Shown one piece after another: positions 41,488 to 50,395 of a stretch of DNA of 64,000 nt. Origin of the DNA: Cafeteria roenbergensis (taxonomy: Eukaryota; Sar; Bigyra; Bicosoecida; Cafeteriaceae); NCBI GenBank assembly GCA_008330645.1, contig VLTN01000042.1:62001-126000 (forward strand), in the 5' to 3' direction. Made by a program: the position numbers and the translations under genes. Positions within the stretch are counted from its first letter, which is position 1. Each line of letters starts with the position of its first letter. The notes beneath the pieces were generated by a model, which saw nothing but the letters and a program-made list of their open reading frames with translations, was not told the origin of the DNA and searched no databases.

Positions 41488-42486
41488 ATGGGAGGGGACA
41501 ACCGCAGCATTGGCGCGGCTTGTTGGTGCACGGTTTGGTCGCGGCCCGGCAGCTTTCCGGCACGCGGCGGTCAGCAGCGCGCCCAACTTGCAGCTGGCGT
41601 TCGGGCCGAGACGAGGCCTGAGTTACGGTTGGCTCTTGGCCCACGCGCCCAAGTCGGCACAGAGCCTCGCCGAAGCGCGCTGCCGCACCCCCCGAGTGCT
41701 GAACCGACGGTGCATCGTGCTGCGGCAGCCGCGGTAGCAGGCGCACAGGTGGAATGGTCACGCCGAGCAGAACGTGGCATTGAACGTCGGCTCAAATTTC
41801 TCCGGCTGCACACACTGCGCGAGGGCGCGCCGGCTGCTGGGTGGGCAGGGAGAGCAGCATGCCAAGTGTGTGTGGATACGAGCCTTCATGCAAAGAGGGG
41901 GTGCAAGCAGGGATGCGTGTGGCACGCCCGCAGCTTGGCCGGGAAGTTTGTGGGGAGCGTTCTCGAGGCAGACCAATCTCGGCTGCAGCAGACGCCGGGC
42001 GCTCGCCGACTTCACAACGGACCCCGGTGCCAAGCGTGGGACAAGCCAAAGTGGCACGCCGCCATATCCCGGCTGCGTCGCAGCACATTGCGCCTGCCTC
42101 CTGCTGGCCGCGATGCGTGTAGCTGGCGGAGTGTCGCAGGGCGCAAGCTGCGACCAGCCACTGGGCCAAGCCCCATCGCGAGTGGAACGAGGAACGCCAG
42201 TGTCACCTCCCTATCATCAGCCCGGGGATGGCTTGCTTGCTCTGGGCCGGCCATGGCGCCCAGCTCCCTCTCACAACTTGAAGTGCACAGATTGTGCAGC
42301 GCAGTGCTCGTTGCCGTGCGCGACGCGTCACAGGCCGCGCTTGGACCCTCACCTGCTTTGCAGTGCTGGGAGGACCCAGCGTTGAGCCCGTGTGTTGCTT
42401 TGGCTTCGATTGGCAAGTTGTGGCCCAGTGACTTGCTGTTGTCTCAATATGCGATTGACACGTACACAGCGCTCGATTTGCGCTAG
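41488..42486 (+). CDS. Possible protein-coding frame, unknown
   Basis: A + strand frame of 332 codons from ATG 41488 to a TAG at 42486 crosses a stretch of lower GC, where such length is less expected by chance. The last 75 residues look protein-like (LSQLEVHRLCSAVLVAVRDA, then LSPCVALASIGKLWPSDLLL). The first 250 are arginine-rich and unconvincing, so perhaps only a 3' exon is real. Minus-strand frames in the same place are shorter and similarly unsupported. No family is recognised. Confidence 0.22.
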   Translation: MGGDNRSIGAACWCTVWSRPGSFPARGGQQRAQLAAGVRAETRPELRLALGPRAQVGTEPRRSALPHPPSAEPTVHRAAAAAVAGAQVEWSRRAERGIERRLKFLRLHTLREGAPAAGWAGRAACQVCVDTSLHAKRGCKQGCVWHARSLAGKFVGSVLEADQSRLQQTPGARRLHNGPRCQAWDKPKWHAAISRLRRSTLRLPPAGRDACSWRSVAGRKLRPATGPSPIASGTRNASVTSLSSARGWLACSGPAMAPSSLSQLEVHRLCSAVLVAVRDASQAALGPSPALQCWEDPALSPCVALASIGKLWPSDLLLSQYAIDTYTALDLR

Positions 42487-42563
42487 GCTAGACCATGACG
42501 GTCTGCTCACGCTGGGCAAGGCAGATGGCTGGCCCAGGGCTTCTTGGTCGACGACACAACGCA

Positions 42564-44303
42564 TCAGCTGGCCTGCGGTTCCGCGCTGCTCGCCCAGGGG
42601 TGGCAAGTCATGGGAGCTGCACGCCCAGCCTGCACATCCTCGGTGAACGCTCCGAGCCACCAGTAGTGCTCGCGGCTCCACGGTCGTGAGTGCAGAGACA
42701 GGGAGCTCACTTTGCACCATGATGATGGCGAGTCGCACCGGCAAAACTCCAAGTCCAAGCTTGTGTCAGCTGGCCCCAGGCCATTTGGCACCCGGCCCGT
42801 TGCCACTCGCCACTCCTCCAACGTCGGGTCTGCCCGAGGGTGACGCCACGGAGCGGCCATGGACGACGCGTCTCTGCCGATGAGACGAGTCAGCGAAGCA
42901 TCTCCTGCAGTCATATATTGCGCAGAAGCCTGCCTACTCGCCAGAAGCCAGGGCTCCAGCTCTGAGTCGTCAAACTTGCGCCCAAAGTGGCGCTCGGTCA
43001 TCCACAGCTGTACCTCTGCCAGCGCTCTCGCTTCGAATGCTGCCAAGTGGCCGAACCCGCAGCGCAACACGTCAGGGTTGGCACAAGGCCAGTCTGTCTG
43101 GTCCGAAGCCTTGTTGCTCGTGACAGGCGGGAGCGTGATCCAAGGGCGATAGTTGTCCACTTTTCCGGTGGATTCGAGCCAGAGCATGTATTCCCCCACC
43201 TCCGACGGCCCGCCAAACGCCGCCAAGTCAATAAACACCGGGTGCCCCCCGTCAGCGTCCCCTGTAGCCCGAGGCAGAAACGCTGAGTATCTCGCACCCC
43301 CCCACACCAACGGCACAGCTCCGACGACAATTGCGTCCATCACCTTCTCCGACGCGTATCCCGGTGCGGCGCTATTTTCCATGGCCATCGCAAAGGTGGA
43401 GTTGGCCAGCATCGGCAGCTTTTGCAGCACCTTGCGGCCAATGTCGATTGGGTCTTCCATGCCAAAGCACCCGCCCCGAAAGGAGACCCTCTCGCCTTGG
43501 CCCGCGCCACTAAGCCACTCGCTCAGCTGTTGCATGAACGCGAGGCGGGGCGACCTTTGGGCCTCGCAGTTGGACACCGCTCCGGCCACCAACTGAGGGC
43601 GCAACTGCCGCGTTGGAGACTGCCGCGCAGGCGCGAAATCCCGCCAAGACGAGAACGTTGGAAGCGGCGAAACTCTTGTGAAGTCCGCACGCGGGTCCAA
43701 CGTGGCCCATCCGTCAGCAAGCGTCAGGACCGTGCGCGAGAACTCAGGCGTTGTACCCCAGCACCGCCGGATATTCTCTTTGGAAGCGACAACGACGGTT
43801 CTGGACAACAGCGCTTCCGTAGGTAGGGTCCCGCCGCTGCCATACATCAACGTGCAAGGGTCCAAGACCACACCGGTTGAGTCATTTCCAAGCGAAGTTG
43901 CCGGTCTCCATTGGCAAGGCACAGTCTCTGCGTTTTTGAGCCAAGCTCGCGGTTGTGCGCCAAAGCTGAAACCTGGAATGGCGTCGATTACGCACCGCGA
44001 CCGGGGCGCATGGACGCCGCACTTCCTGTCCACCGGATCCAGTCGCCGGCCACTATGGTCCAGTCTACAAGGCTTGGGGGGCTCACTTGGGACGGGGGAG
44101 GCCGATGTGCTCCACGCGACCCTGAGGGAAGGGTTGTGTCGTTGGGTCGGCGTCCAAAGGAGAGCGGTTCCCAGTGCAGCGCCAGCTATGGCCAAGAGAC
44201 AGCTTACGGCCCCATGCCGGAGACTGGGAAGCCAGTGTCGAAGTTTGACCCGTCGTCCTGGTGCGGCAAGTCTAGTGGTGGGCCTGCGAGCAGCAGGAAA
44301 CAT
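42564..44303 (-). CDS. GT10 alpha-1,3-fucosyltransferase-like type II membrane protein
   Basis: One exon of 579 residues from ATG 44303. A signal anchor (AVSCLLAIAGAALGTALLW) starts near residue 33. The GT10 C-terminal signature is clear near residues 300-345: FAMAMENSAAPGYASEKVMD, AIVVGAVPLVWGGARYSAFLP, then the FIDLAAFGGPSEVGEYMLWL stretch. The family equivalent is FENS...DYxTEKxxxxxxxGxVPVVxG. The upstream half contains FTRVSPLPTFSSWRDF and the cysteine-bearing FRGGCFGMED. The predicted role is GDP-fucose dependent transfer to N-glycans or surface glycans in the Golgi. A C-terminal extension of about 200 residues with EVQLWMTERHFGRKFDDSEL is unusual for the family. The 5' gap up to 45394 carries no recognised gene. 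Confidence 0.82.
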   Translation of the reverse strand: MFPAARRPTTRLAAPGRRVKLRHWLPSLRHGAVSCLLAIAGAALGTALLWTPTQRHNPSLRVAWSTSASPVPSEPPKPCRLDHSGRRLDPVDRKCGVHAPRSRCVIDAIPGFSFGAQPRAWLKNAETVPCQWRPATSLGNDSTGVVLDPCTLMYGSGGTLPTEALLSRTVVVASKENIRRCWGTTPEFSRTVLTLADGWATLDPRADFTRVSPLPTFSSWRDFAPARQSPTRQLRPQLVAGAVSNCEAQRSPRLAFMQQLSEWLSGAGQGERVSFRGGCFGMEDPIDIGRKVLQKLPMLANSTFAMAMENSAAPGYASEKVMDAIVVGAVPLVWGGARYSAFLPRATGDADGGHPVFIDLAAFGGPSEVGEYMLWLESTGKVDNYRPWITLPPVTSNKASDQTDWPCANPDVLRCGFGHLAAFEARALAEVQLWMTERHFGRKFDDSELEPWLLASRQASAQYMTAGDASLTRLIGRDASSMAAPWRHPRADPTLEEWRVATGRVPNGLGPADTSLDLEFCRCDSPSSWCKVSSLSLHSRPWSREHYWWLGAFTEDVQAGRAAPMTCHPWASSAEPQAS

Positions 44304-45394
44304 TGTCAGGAGCCCTGGCTGGTTGCCTGGTACTTGAGCCCAACAGGCGAGGCGAGGCAAAACAGTAGCACAGCCACGAGCTGTCGGTCGCGGGTGTGGT
44401 GAGATTTTACGCCACTTTGGGGACCGGCGGCGCGCAGCCGGCCCTGACTGTGAGCGTGCCTCTTTCTGGCGCTGCCAGGCTCATGAAAGCAGAGCTCGCT
44501 GCGACCCCGTCGACAGGCAGGGCGGCGGCAAGATGGTGACGCATCCATTGCGAGCGGTCACCAGGCGGCTGGAATGGAGCGCGGCGCCGGCTCAGCAGCT
44601 CTCGCGACATGGTCCTGCAGCGCGCACGCCCCCCCACGCCCAAGCGATGCCTGGCAGGCGAGAACTGGTCGCGCCGGTCGTGCTGCAGGGTGTGCAAGCT
44701 TCCTCCCCTTCCCGGCGCTGTTCGACGGCAATGGCACAGCCTCGCTGGTCTGCGCCAGCCATCAGCAAGAGATGCAGACATGGGCTCAACGTCGGGGCAG
44801 TCGATGCGTCGCCTCGTCCAAGGCTCACCAATCCACGGGCGACTTGGCAGGAGATGCTGCAATGCGCTGCAGCTTTGGATCCCACCAGAAGCTCGGGGGG
44901 GGGGGGGGCACGCCGGACAAGGTGTCTGGATCAGGCACCCCCATCGCCTCAGCCTTGAAAAGAATGCACAGCAGGGCATTTGGCAATGCAGGCTTACAGC
45001 GTCGATGGCTGTCGAAACGTTTCCTTTTTCAGCATCTGCTGTGGAATTGCTGCGTGTTGCACAAGGTGCAGGATGTTTCCCCTCTGTCCTCCCTTCCCGT
45101 GCGGTGTGACGTTCAGCAAGACCCAAGAATCCGGAAAGGCGCCTGCTTGCCTCTGCTCCACAATGGAAAGGTCAGAACGCGAAATCAGCAGAGTCATTTA
45201 CTCAGCCGATATTCCGCCTTTCCTGCAAACTGCAAAGGGGGCGATGGCTAAGGGTGTCGGAGCCCGCGAGCCGATTGATCGCATTGGGTTTAGGTTAACA
45301 TCGTTGGGCCATCGTCCCTTGTCGCTGCCGGGGGGAACATAATATACACATGCGCTCAAATAATGCAAAGGGCTGAAAGCGCGCACAAAATCGA
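44304..45394. other. 1.1 kb divergent region without a recognised gene
   Basis: This lies between the divergent fucosyltransferase-like and GNAT genes. It has lower GC than its surroundings and a poly-G run of 13 at about 44896-44909. Overlapping frames occur on both strands (plus 44574-45251, minus 45126-44407), but neither shows a family motif or splice support. An unrecognised small gene is possible. An AT-rich block lies at the right end. Confidence 0.35.
45336..45351 (+). promoter_or_regulatory. AT-rich TATA-like element
   Basis: ACATAATATACACATG at 45337-45352 stands out in a GC-rich context, 45-60 bases before the GNAT ATG at 45395. The position would suit a core promoter element with a very short 5' UTR. 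This is inference from composition and spacing only. Confidence 0.25.
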
Positions 45395-47492
45395 ATGCAG
45401 GAGGGTGCGGCCAAGACCTGCTACCGGGTTGGATGCTGCACAGAGGCAGATATTCCCGCGTGGGGGACGCTGACTGCAGCAGGGTTCAGCCACCGCGACG
45501 GTGAGCGCGGTCGTTTGCGCGCGAACGCCCAACTCGCTGGCTTCGGCCCACCACCCATCAGCGTGGCTCTCAGAATGGCACGGTCCGACTGATTGCACCG
45601 CGGGCAGGTCAGTACAACTGACCGGGTGCTCTCGCTCTGAGCCGGGCACGCTGGTAGCGTCGCTCTGGTCTGCTGTTGCCGTGTTCAACGCCAGCCGGAA
45701 ACGCCGACTGTTGTGGCCGTCCCCGACGCTGCCATCGACCCGACCTTCGTGGCCCCCGCTCGGAGCGAGTGATGTCTCTCTATCAGGCTTGCTTGTGGGT
45801 GTTTGCTTTGCCCCGTCATCCCCCGCAGGCGATCCTGACCGATTCCTGCGAAAGTTCCGGGCAGACCCTTCAGCCCAGCCCACTGACCTCATCGTGGCCC
45901 GGCTGCAGCGGTCGCCACCGCCCCCATGCGAGGCCACCGGCGGTACGACACGCAGGACAGCTCCTGGGGCCCCGCGGCCCGCACCCACCGGTGCAGCCGG
46001 CGGCGACGCTGCAGCTTGCGCTGGCGGCGCCGCTGCCACCAAGAACGACTCGACCTCCGCCCCCACTGGCACGCTTGCTGCTACAGTGCGCGTGTTCAGG
46101 CGCAGAGTTTGGCTGCGCGCCTGCCGAGGCCCCGAAGGCAAAGACACTGGGTTAGTCTCTGCCGACGATGGCAGCACTGCGGGTGTGTGCGTTGAGCTGT
46201 TGGGTCTGGGGGAGGTGTGCACCCACCCCGACCACAGGCGTCGTGGCCTCGCTGCTCGAACGCTGGTGGCGGCGGCAGCCAGGTGCGAGGAGGCCGCCGA
46301 TCCCGGGACAGTGCCAACTTCGCGCGGTTTCGGTCCGCTCGTGGCTCTGCATGCCGCCTCAGAGGCGTCCGCACTGTACGCCCGCATGGGATTCGAACAC
46401 GTGTCCGTTGCAAAGTGTGCAGTCGTCGTCGCATCGCCTGAGGCATCGGCTACCCTGGCTGCAAGGCACGTTTGCAGCCCCTCCAGCGCGGTGACCAGCT
46501 GCGCCGCTGAACCTGCACGTGCCAACGGCGAATCCGACTGCGTCCGCCTGATGTCTCCACGTCAAGTCGCTGCGCTCCCCGAAATCCCGCTCCCCCGGAC
46601 GACACCTGGGGCGGACGACGTCACCTCTCTGCCAGGCAGCCCCGCTGTGCTGGTCAGCTCTGCCGCGTCCTGGGCTGGTGACGCTGGTCGCGGACCGCTT
46701 TCGACTGAGGCAGCGTGGCGTGTGAGGGAAGCGACGCCTGATGATGTCCCGGCAATGGCGTCTCTTCGGTCTCGAATGAGGGACTCTGAGCGACTGGTCG
46801 GGGTGCACGAGCGATCAGCGGCTCACTGGGTGAAGTTCATCATGGGGTGGAAATGCTCCTCGGGAGTGATGGTCCTCGAAGTGCGTGCCAGCCCGCCGGC
46901 TGCCCCCGGCTCAGGTGACACTGCCGACGCCTGGACGGCTTGCGCCTACGCCATTGGGCTCTGCAAGCGCGGGAAAGCCTCCGTGGGCGAGCTGGCCATC
47001 GCAGCGGCACCAGCAGACCGTGGCCAGCGGAGGGGCAGCACCGTGCCAGCCGCCGGCCTCGCCCGCCTCGTGAGCGACGCCGTGCTGTCGGCTGCGCGGG
47101 CGGATCCTGCCGCCGCAGCGTCCGTGTCTGGCGCCCGGTGCGTCGTGGCATCATGCCCCCTGGCAGCGAGCAGAGCGCTCTTGAGAGCAGTGGGTCCTGC
47201 CAGCGCGGAGCTGTCCGAGCTGCCAGCTCTCTCCGATCGCGGGTGGATGTATCGCCCTCTGAGCAACTTCGCTGCCCACGCAGCAGCCGCGCTGCATCGC
47301 GCGCCCGCCGATGCGGCTGACGGCTGTCCGGGCACGCCGCCAAAAGGCAGGGCGGGCTCCAGTGACTCCGCCGGCCGAGGGAGCGGCGCTCCGCCGGCCG
47401 CCAACGCTGCGGCAGGGCAGGCATCCATGGCGGCAGTTCGACTGGCTGAGGTTGAGTGCAGGCACGTCGTTTGGGACACTGACGGCTTCTAG
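45395..47492 (+). CDS. Acetyltransferase with two GNAT domains, two exons
   Basis: Exon 1 is 45395-45500 and exon 2 is 45829-47492, joined across a 328-base intron (GTGAGC...CCCCCGCAG), giving 589 residues. The first exon begins the N-terminal GNAT fold (CYRVGCCTEADIPAWGTLTA). The splice makes SHRDGDPDRFLRKFRADP. Motif A for acetyl-CoA binding is GLGEVCTHPDHRRRGLAART near residue 165, followed by ALYARMGFEHVSVAKCAVVV. A second GNAT-like half begins at WRVREATPDDVPAMASLRSR and continues with GVMVLEVRA, VGELAIAAAPADRGQRRG and CPLAASRALLRAV; its pyrophosphate loop RGQRRGS is degenerate. Substrate is unknown; lysine or small-molecule acetylation are both possible. A disordered tail ends in WDTDGF. 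Its stop is 145 bases from the convergent PEX5 stop. Confidence 0.8.
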
Positions 47493-47636
47493 AGTTAGCC
47501 GTGGCATTGTGGTGGGCTGCAGCTCGAGAAACCATGGCTCAGCTCAGGCCGCGCGCCCAATTGAGGCCTCATAGTTCGTTTGTTGAGCCACAGAGCCTGC
47601 CTTGGCCAGCACGCGGGCAGCGTGGCACCCCGCTTG

Positions 47637-49805
47637 CTAAGCGCTTGCACTGCTCATGCCCAGCTCGGCCGCCAACGCTTCGACGTCTCGGTCGTACGCC
47701 AGGCCGATGAGGCGCGCGCGGCGCTCCTGCTCGGCCTCGTCACCCGCTCCCGGTGCGTCGCCTGCGCCAGGGGATCCGCCCACTTGGCCGCCAAGCCTGG
47801 CGTCGCTGTCCCAGCTGAACAGTGTCATACGCAGGCGCTGCCACACGTGCGGCGCGTCGACATTCTGCCTGAGTGCGCGAACGAACGAGCGGGCCGCCTC
47901 CTCGTGCCTGCCAAGCGCCGACAGCGCTACCCCTTGATTGTGCATCGCGCGGGCATAGCCCGGGCGGAGCGAAAGGGCCTGCTCATACAGCGGTAGAGCT
48001 TCGAGGTGGCGGCTGCCGTTGGCAAGAGTGGCCGCCAGCCGGTTCAGCGTGACGTAGCGAGGGACCCCCTGCAGCATCGAGGGGCCGGCGGAACCGGCGG
48101 CCGGCCCAGCGGTGTCGTCGCCCATCGTGGCAGCCACGGCCGCGCTGGCCGCAGCCAGCACATGCGGACTGGCGCCTGGCGTTGGATCTGGCGCCGGCTT
48201 TGCCTGCAGAGCTCGCTTCAGCTGCGCGGCGGCTGCGTCCCAGTCTCGAGAGATGTTGTACAGGAGACCGAGCACCGATGCGACGTCGGGGTCACTGGGA
48301 GCCTCCCGCTGAACCCTCAGCATCAGCTCGCTGACGCGGTCCATCTCCGAGCCATCACCATACAGGTCCCCTTCGAGCTCCGCGCCGTCTGCGCCCCGCG
48401 AAGCTGCCGCAGCAGCAGCAGCCTCTCCACCGCGGCTGGCCCCTGCGCCCCCCGTCTCCTCCTCCTGGTCAAGACCCAGGTCATCCAGGTGCGAGAAGCT
48501 GGGGTTGTGCCGCACCCAGTCCCGCAACACGGCAAGGGCGCTCGACTCGCGAAGCTCGTTCACCAGCGAGCAGCCCAACGCCAGCAGGGCCCGCACGTTG
48601 TACGGGTCCGCTGCCACGGCCTGTTCCAGGCAAGCGATTGCGCGGGCGTCGTCCTCCGTCTCCGCTGCGCAGTTTCCGAGAATTCTCCAAGCTTCAGACA
48701 GTCCGGGGTCGCGTCTCACGGCAGCCTCAAGCGCCAGCGTGGCCTCTTGTATCCTTCCAGCGTCGAAGAGACGCCGGCCCACCTCCAACGCAGTGTCAGG
48801 CCCAAGGCCGTCCTCGGGCACAGCGGATGCAACGCCGGCCAACTCGCGGGCCGAGCCGCCAAGAAACGGGTTGGAATCTGCGTCGCGCGTGAAGCTATAG
48901 GCGGCGGCAGCGCCCTCTGGGTCGGCAGACCCCGAGGCGTGACGGCCTGCCTGCAGGGATTCTTCCACCGCATCGGCCAGTGGGGCGCCAGTGTGGTCGG
49001 CAGAGGCGACTTCCATCACAGGCACATCACCCTGAAGCGAGCGTCCGTCAGCTGAGAGCGTCACGCGGCCTGCTGCGATCCGGGCCATCAGCTCCCCGAC
49101 GGCCGACGCCCGGCCAGCTCCCAGCCCTCCCTCTTGCTCTGCCAGCCCCAGTCCGTGCACCACGGCTGCGGCCTGCCGTCGCAGCTCGTCGTCAACGGCG
49201 TCGGCTGCGCTGGTTGGGGCTGGCTCGGACGATACTGGCGACGCGGGCGCTACAGGGCCAGTGATCGAGGAGCGGGCGGCCGGGTCGAGCCCAGCTGGTT
49301 CCCTTAGGGCCTGGAAGTCGGTGGAGGGGGCGGCGAGCCCGCGCTCGATCTGCTCGGCGCTGGGGCGCAGGCTGAAGGCGCCCGGCACGGAGAGGCGCTG
49401 AGGCCCAGCCGCGCCCTGCTGGGCGAGGTGAGGCGGCATGGGGCGGTATGGCGCAGCCTGGTACAGTGCCTCATGATGCGGTCCGGGCTGGTAGGGAGCG
49501 TGGTGGCGCACAAGGTGCGAAGGCGGGTGCGCGATTGCTGCGGAGGGAGCTTGTCTTGCCGCTGCGCCAGGAGAAGGCCCCATAACGGCTTGCCACACCG
49601 CGTCAAGGCGCGCGTGCTGATCAGCAGCGCTTGGCCCCGCCGCACTGGGCGCCGGGTGCTGCAGATGCAGCTGAGATGGCGCGGTGGGAAGCAAGGAGTC
49701 GGCAACGCGCGATGCTGCCGAGGACACCACACGGTCGAGAGCCGGGGCCAATCCGCCGCCCTGCTGCTGGGAGGTTCCCTTGGGGGGACCTCCTGCGTCT
49801 GCCAT
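47637..49805 (-). CDS. PEX5: Peroxisomal targeting signal 1 receptor PEX5
   Basis: One exon of 722 residues from ATG 49805. The C-terminal half is the PEX5 TPR domain: WRILGNCAAETEDDARAIAC, ALGCSLVNELRESSALAVLR, DWVRHNPSFSHL, VASVLGLLYNISRDWDAAAA, and the PTS1-binding repeats LNRLAATLANGSRHLEALPL and GYARAMHNQGVALSALGRHE. The family SKL-binding asparagines are visible in these repeats. The motif YSFTRDADSNPFLG before the TPRs matches the conserved Y-x-F/NPF linker. The N-terminal half is disordered with one WQAVM, a weak WxxxF/Y-type motif for PEX14 binding. PEX5 carries PTS1 cargo into the peroxisome. The near N-terminal cysteine used for PEX5 recycling is not seen, so a short upstream exon may be missing from this model. 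Confidence 0.9.
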   Translation of the reverse strand: MADAGGPPKGTSQQQGGGLAPALDRVVSSAASRVADSLLPTAPSQLHLQHPAPSAAGPSAADQHARLDAVWQAVMGPSPGAAARQAPSAAIAHPPSHLVRHHAPYQPGPHHEALYQAAPYRPMPPHLAQQGAAGPQRLSVPGAFSLRPSAEQIERGLAAPSTDFQALREPAGLDPAARSSITGPVAPASPVSSEPAPTSAADAVDDELRRQAAAVVHGLGLAEQEGGLGAGRASAVGELMARIAAGRVTLSADGRSLQGDVPVMEVASADHTGAPLADAVEESLQAGRHASGSADPEGAAAAYSFTRDADSNPFLGGSARELAGVASAVPEDGLGPDTALEVGRRLFDAGRIQEATLALEAAVRRDPGLSEAWRILGNCAAETEDDARAIACLEQAVAADPYNVRALLALGCSLVNELRESSALAVLRDWVRHNPSFSHLDDLGLDQEEETGGAGASRGGEAAAAAAASRGADGAELEGDLYGDGSEMDRVSELMLRVQREAPSDPDVASVLGLLYNISRDWDAAAAQLKRALQAKPAPDPTPGASPHVLAAASAAVAATMGDDTAGPAAGSAGPSMLQGVPRYVTLNRLAATLANGSRHLEALPLYEQALSLRPGYARAMHNQGVALSALGRHEEAARSFVRALRQNVDAPHVWQRLRMTLFSWDSDARLGGQVGGSPGAGDAPGAGDEAEQERRARLIGLAYDRDVEALAAELGMSSASA

Positions 49806-50395
49806 AGGCCCCGGGCGCGCGGTGGGGTGGAGCAAGTCGAGTGTTGTTTTCTAGTGCCGAGGTGCTCGGCAGAGCCGCCTTGAGACTCCGGCAGCTGCTT
49901 GGAGAAACCCCGGCGTGCGAGGCCGAGCTTGGCAGGGACTGGATTTTGCGAGTGCCGGCATATTCCCAGGCGCGAGAGCATCTTCGATCGCTTATTGGGC
50001 CACCGCTGCATGGGGAGCTGGTTGTCCGGCCACAGCGACCAGAGGTTTCGCCTGGCGTGCGCATGAGGCACGGCACCCCAGACGCTCGATTGGACTTCCT
50101 TGTCCCTCTCACGACATGCCGCACGTGATACCCGCGAGCCAATTATCGAGAGCAGCGCCGCTGTCCGGCTGCAGCCGAGTCAATCACCCGCGCACACAGG
50201 CTCAGGCGTGCGCCCCTGCTCGCACGCCGCCAAAGGCGAGTTGCGCTTCGGCCCAACAAGTCGTGTGGCTGGTGCATGCTACAATGCCTGCGAGCGGGAC
50301 ACGGCTGGCTCGCTGGCCCTCCTTACAATATTGTGGGCACAGCTGATCGACAACAAGCCAGAGCTGCCGGCGTTCTAGGGCTCGCCAACAGCTTG
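49806..50395. other. Intergenic region upstream of PEX5
   Basis: Roughly 590 bases of lower GC lie between the PEX5 start and the stop of the giant minus-strand gene. Short frames exist but none is supported. It could hold the PEX5 promoter and a small 5' exon. GGCAGAGCC occurs at 49868. Confidence 0.4.

Noticed and set aside
44407-45251. Opposed frames of 225-239 codons in the divergent region
   Set aside because: Neither has a motif, splice context or convincing start; recorded only as an intergenic stretch.
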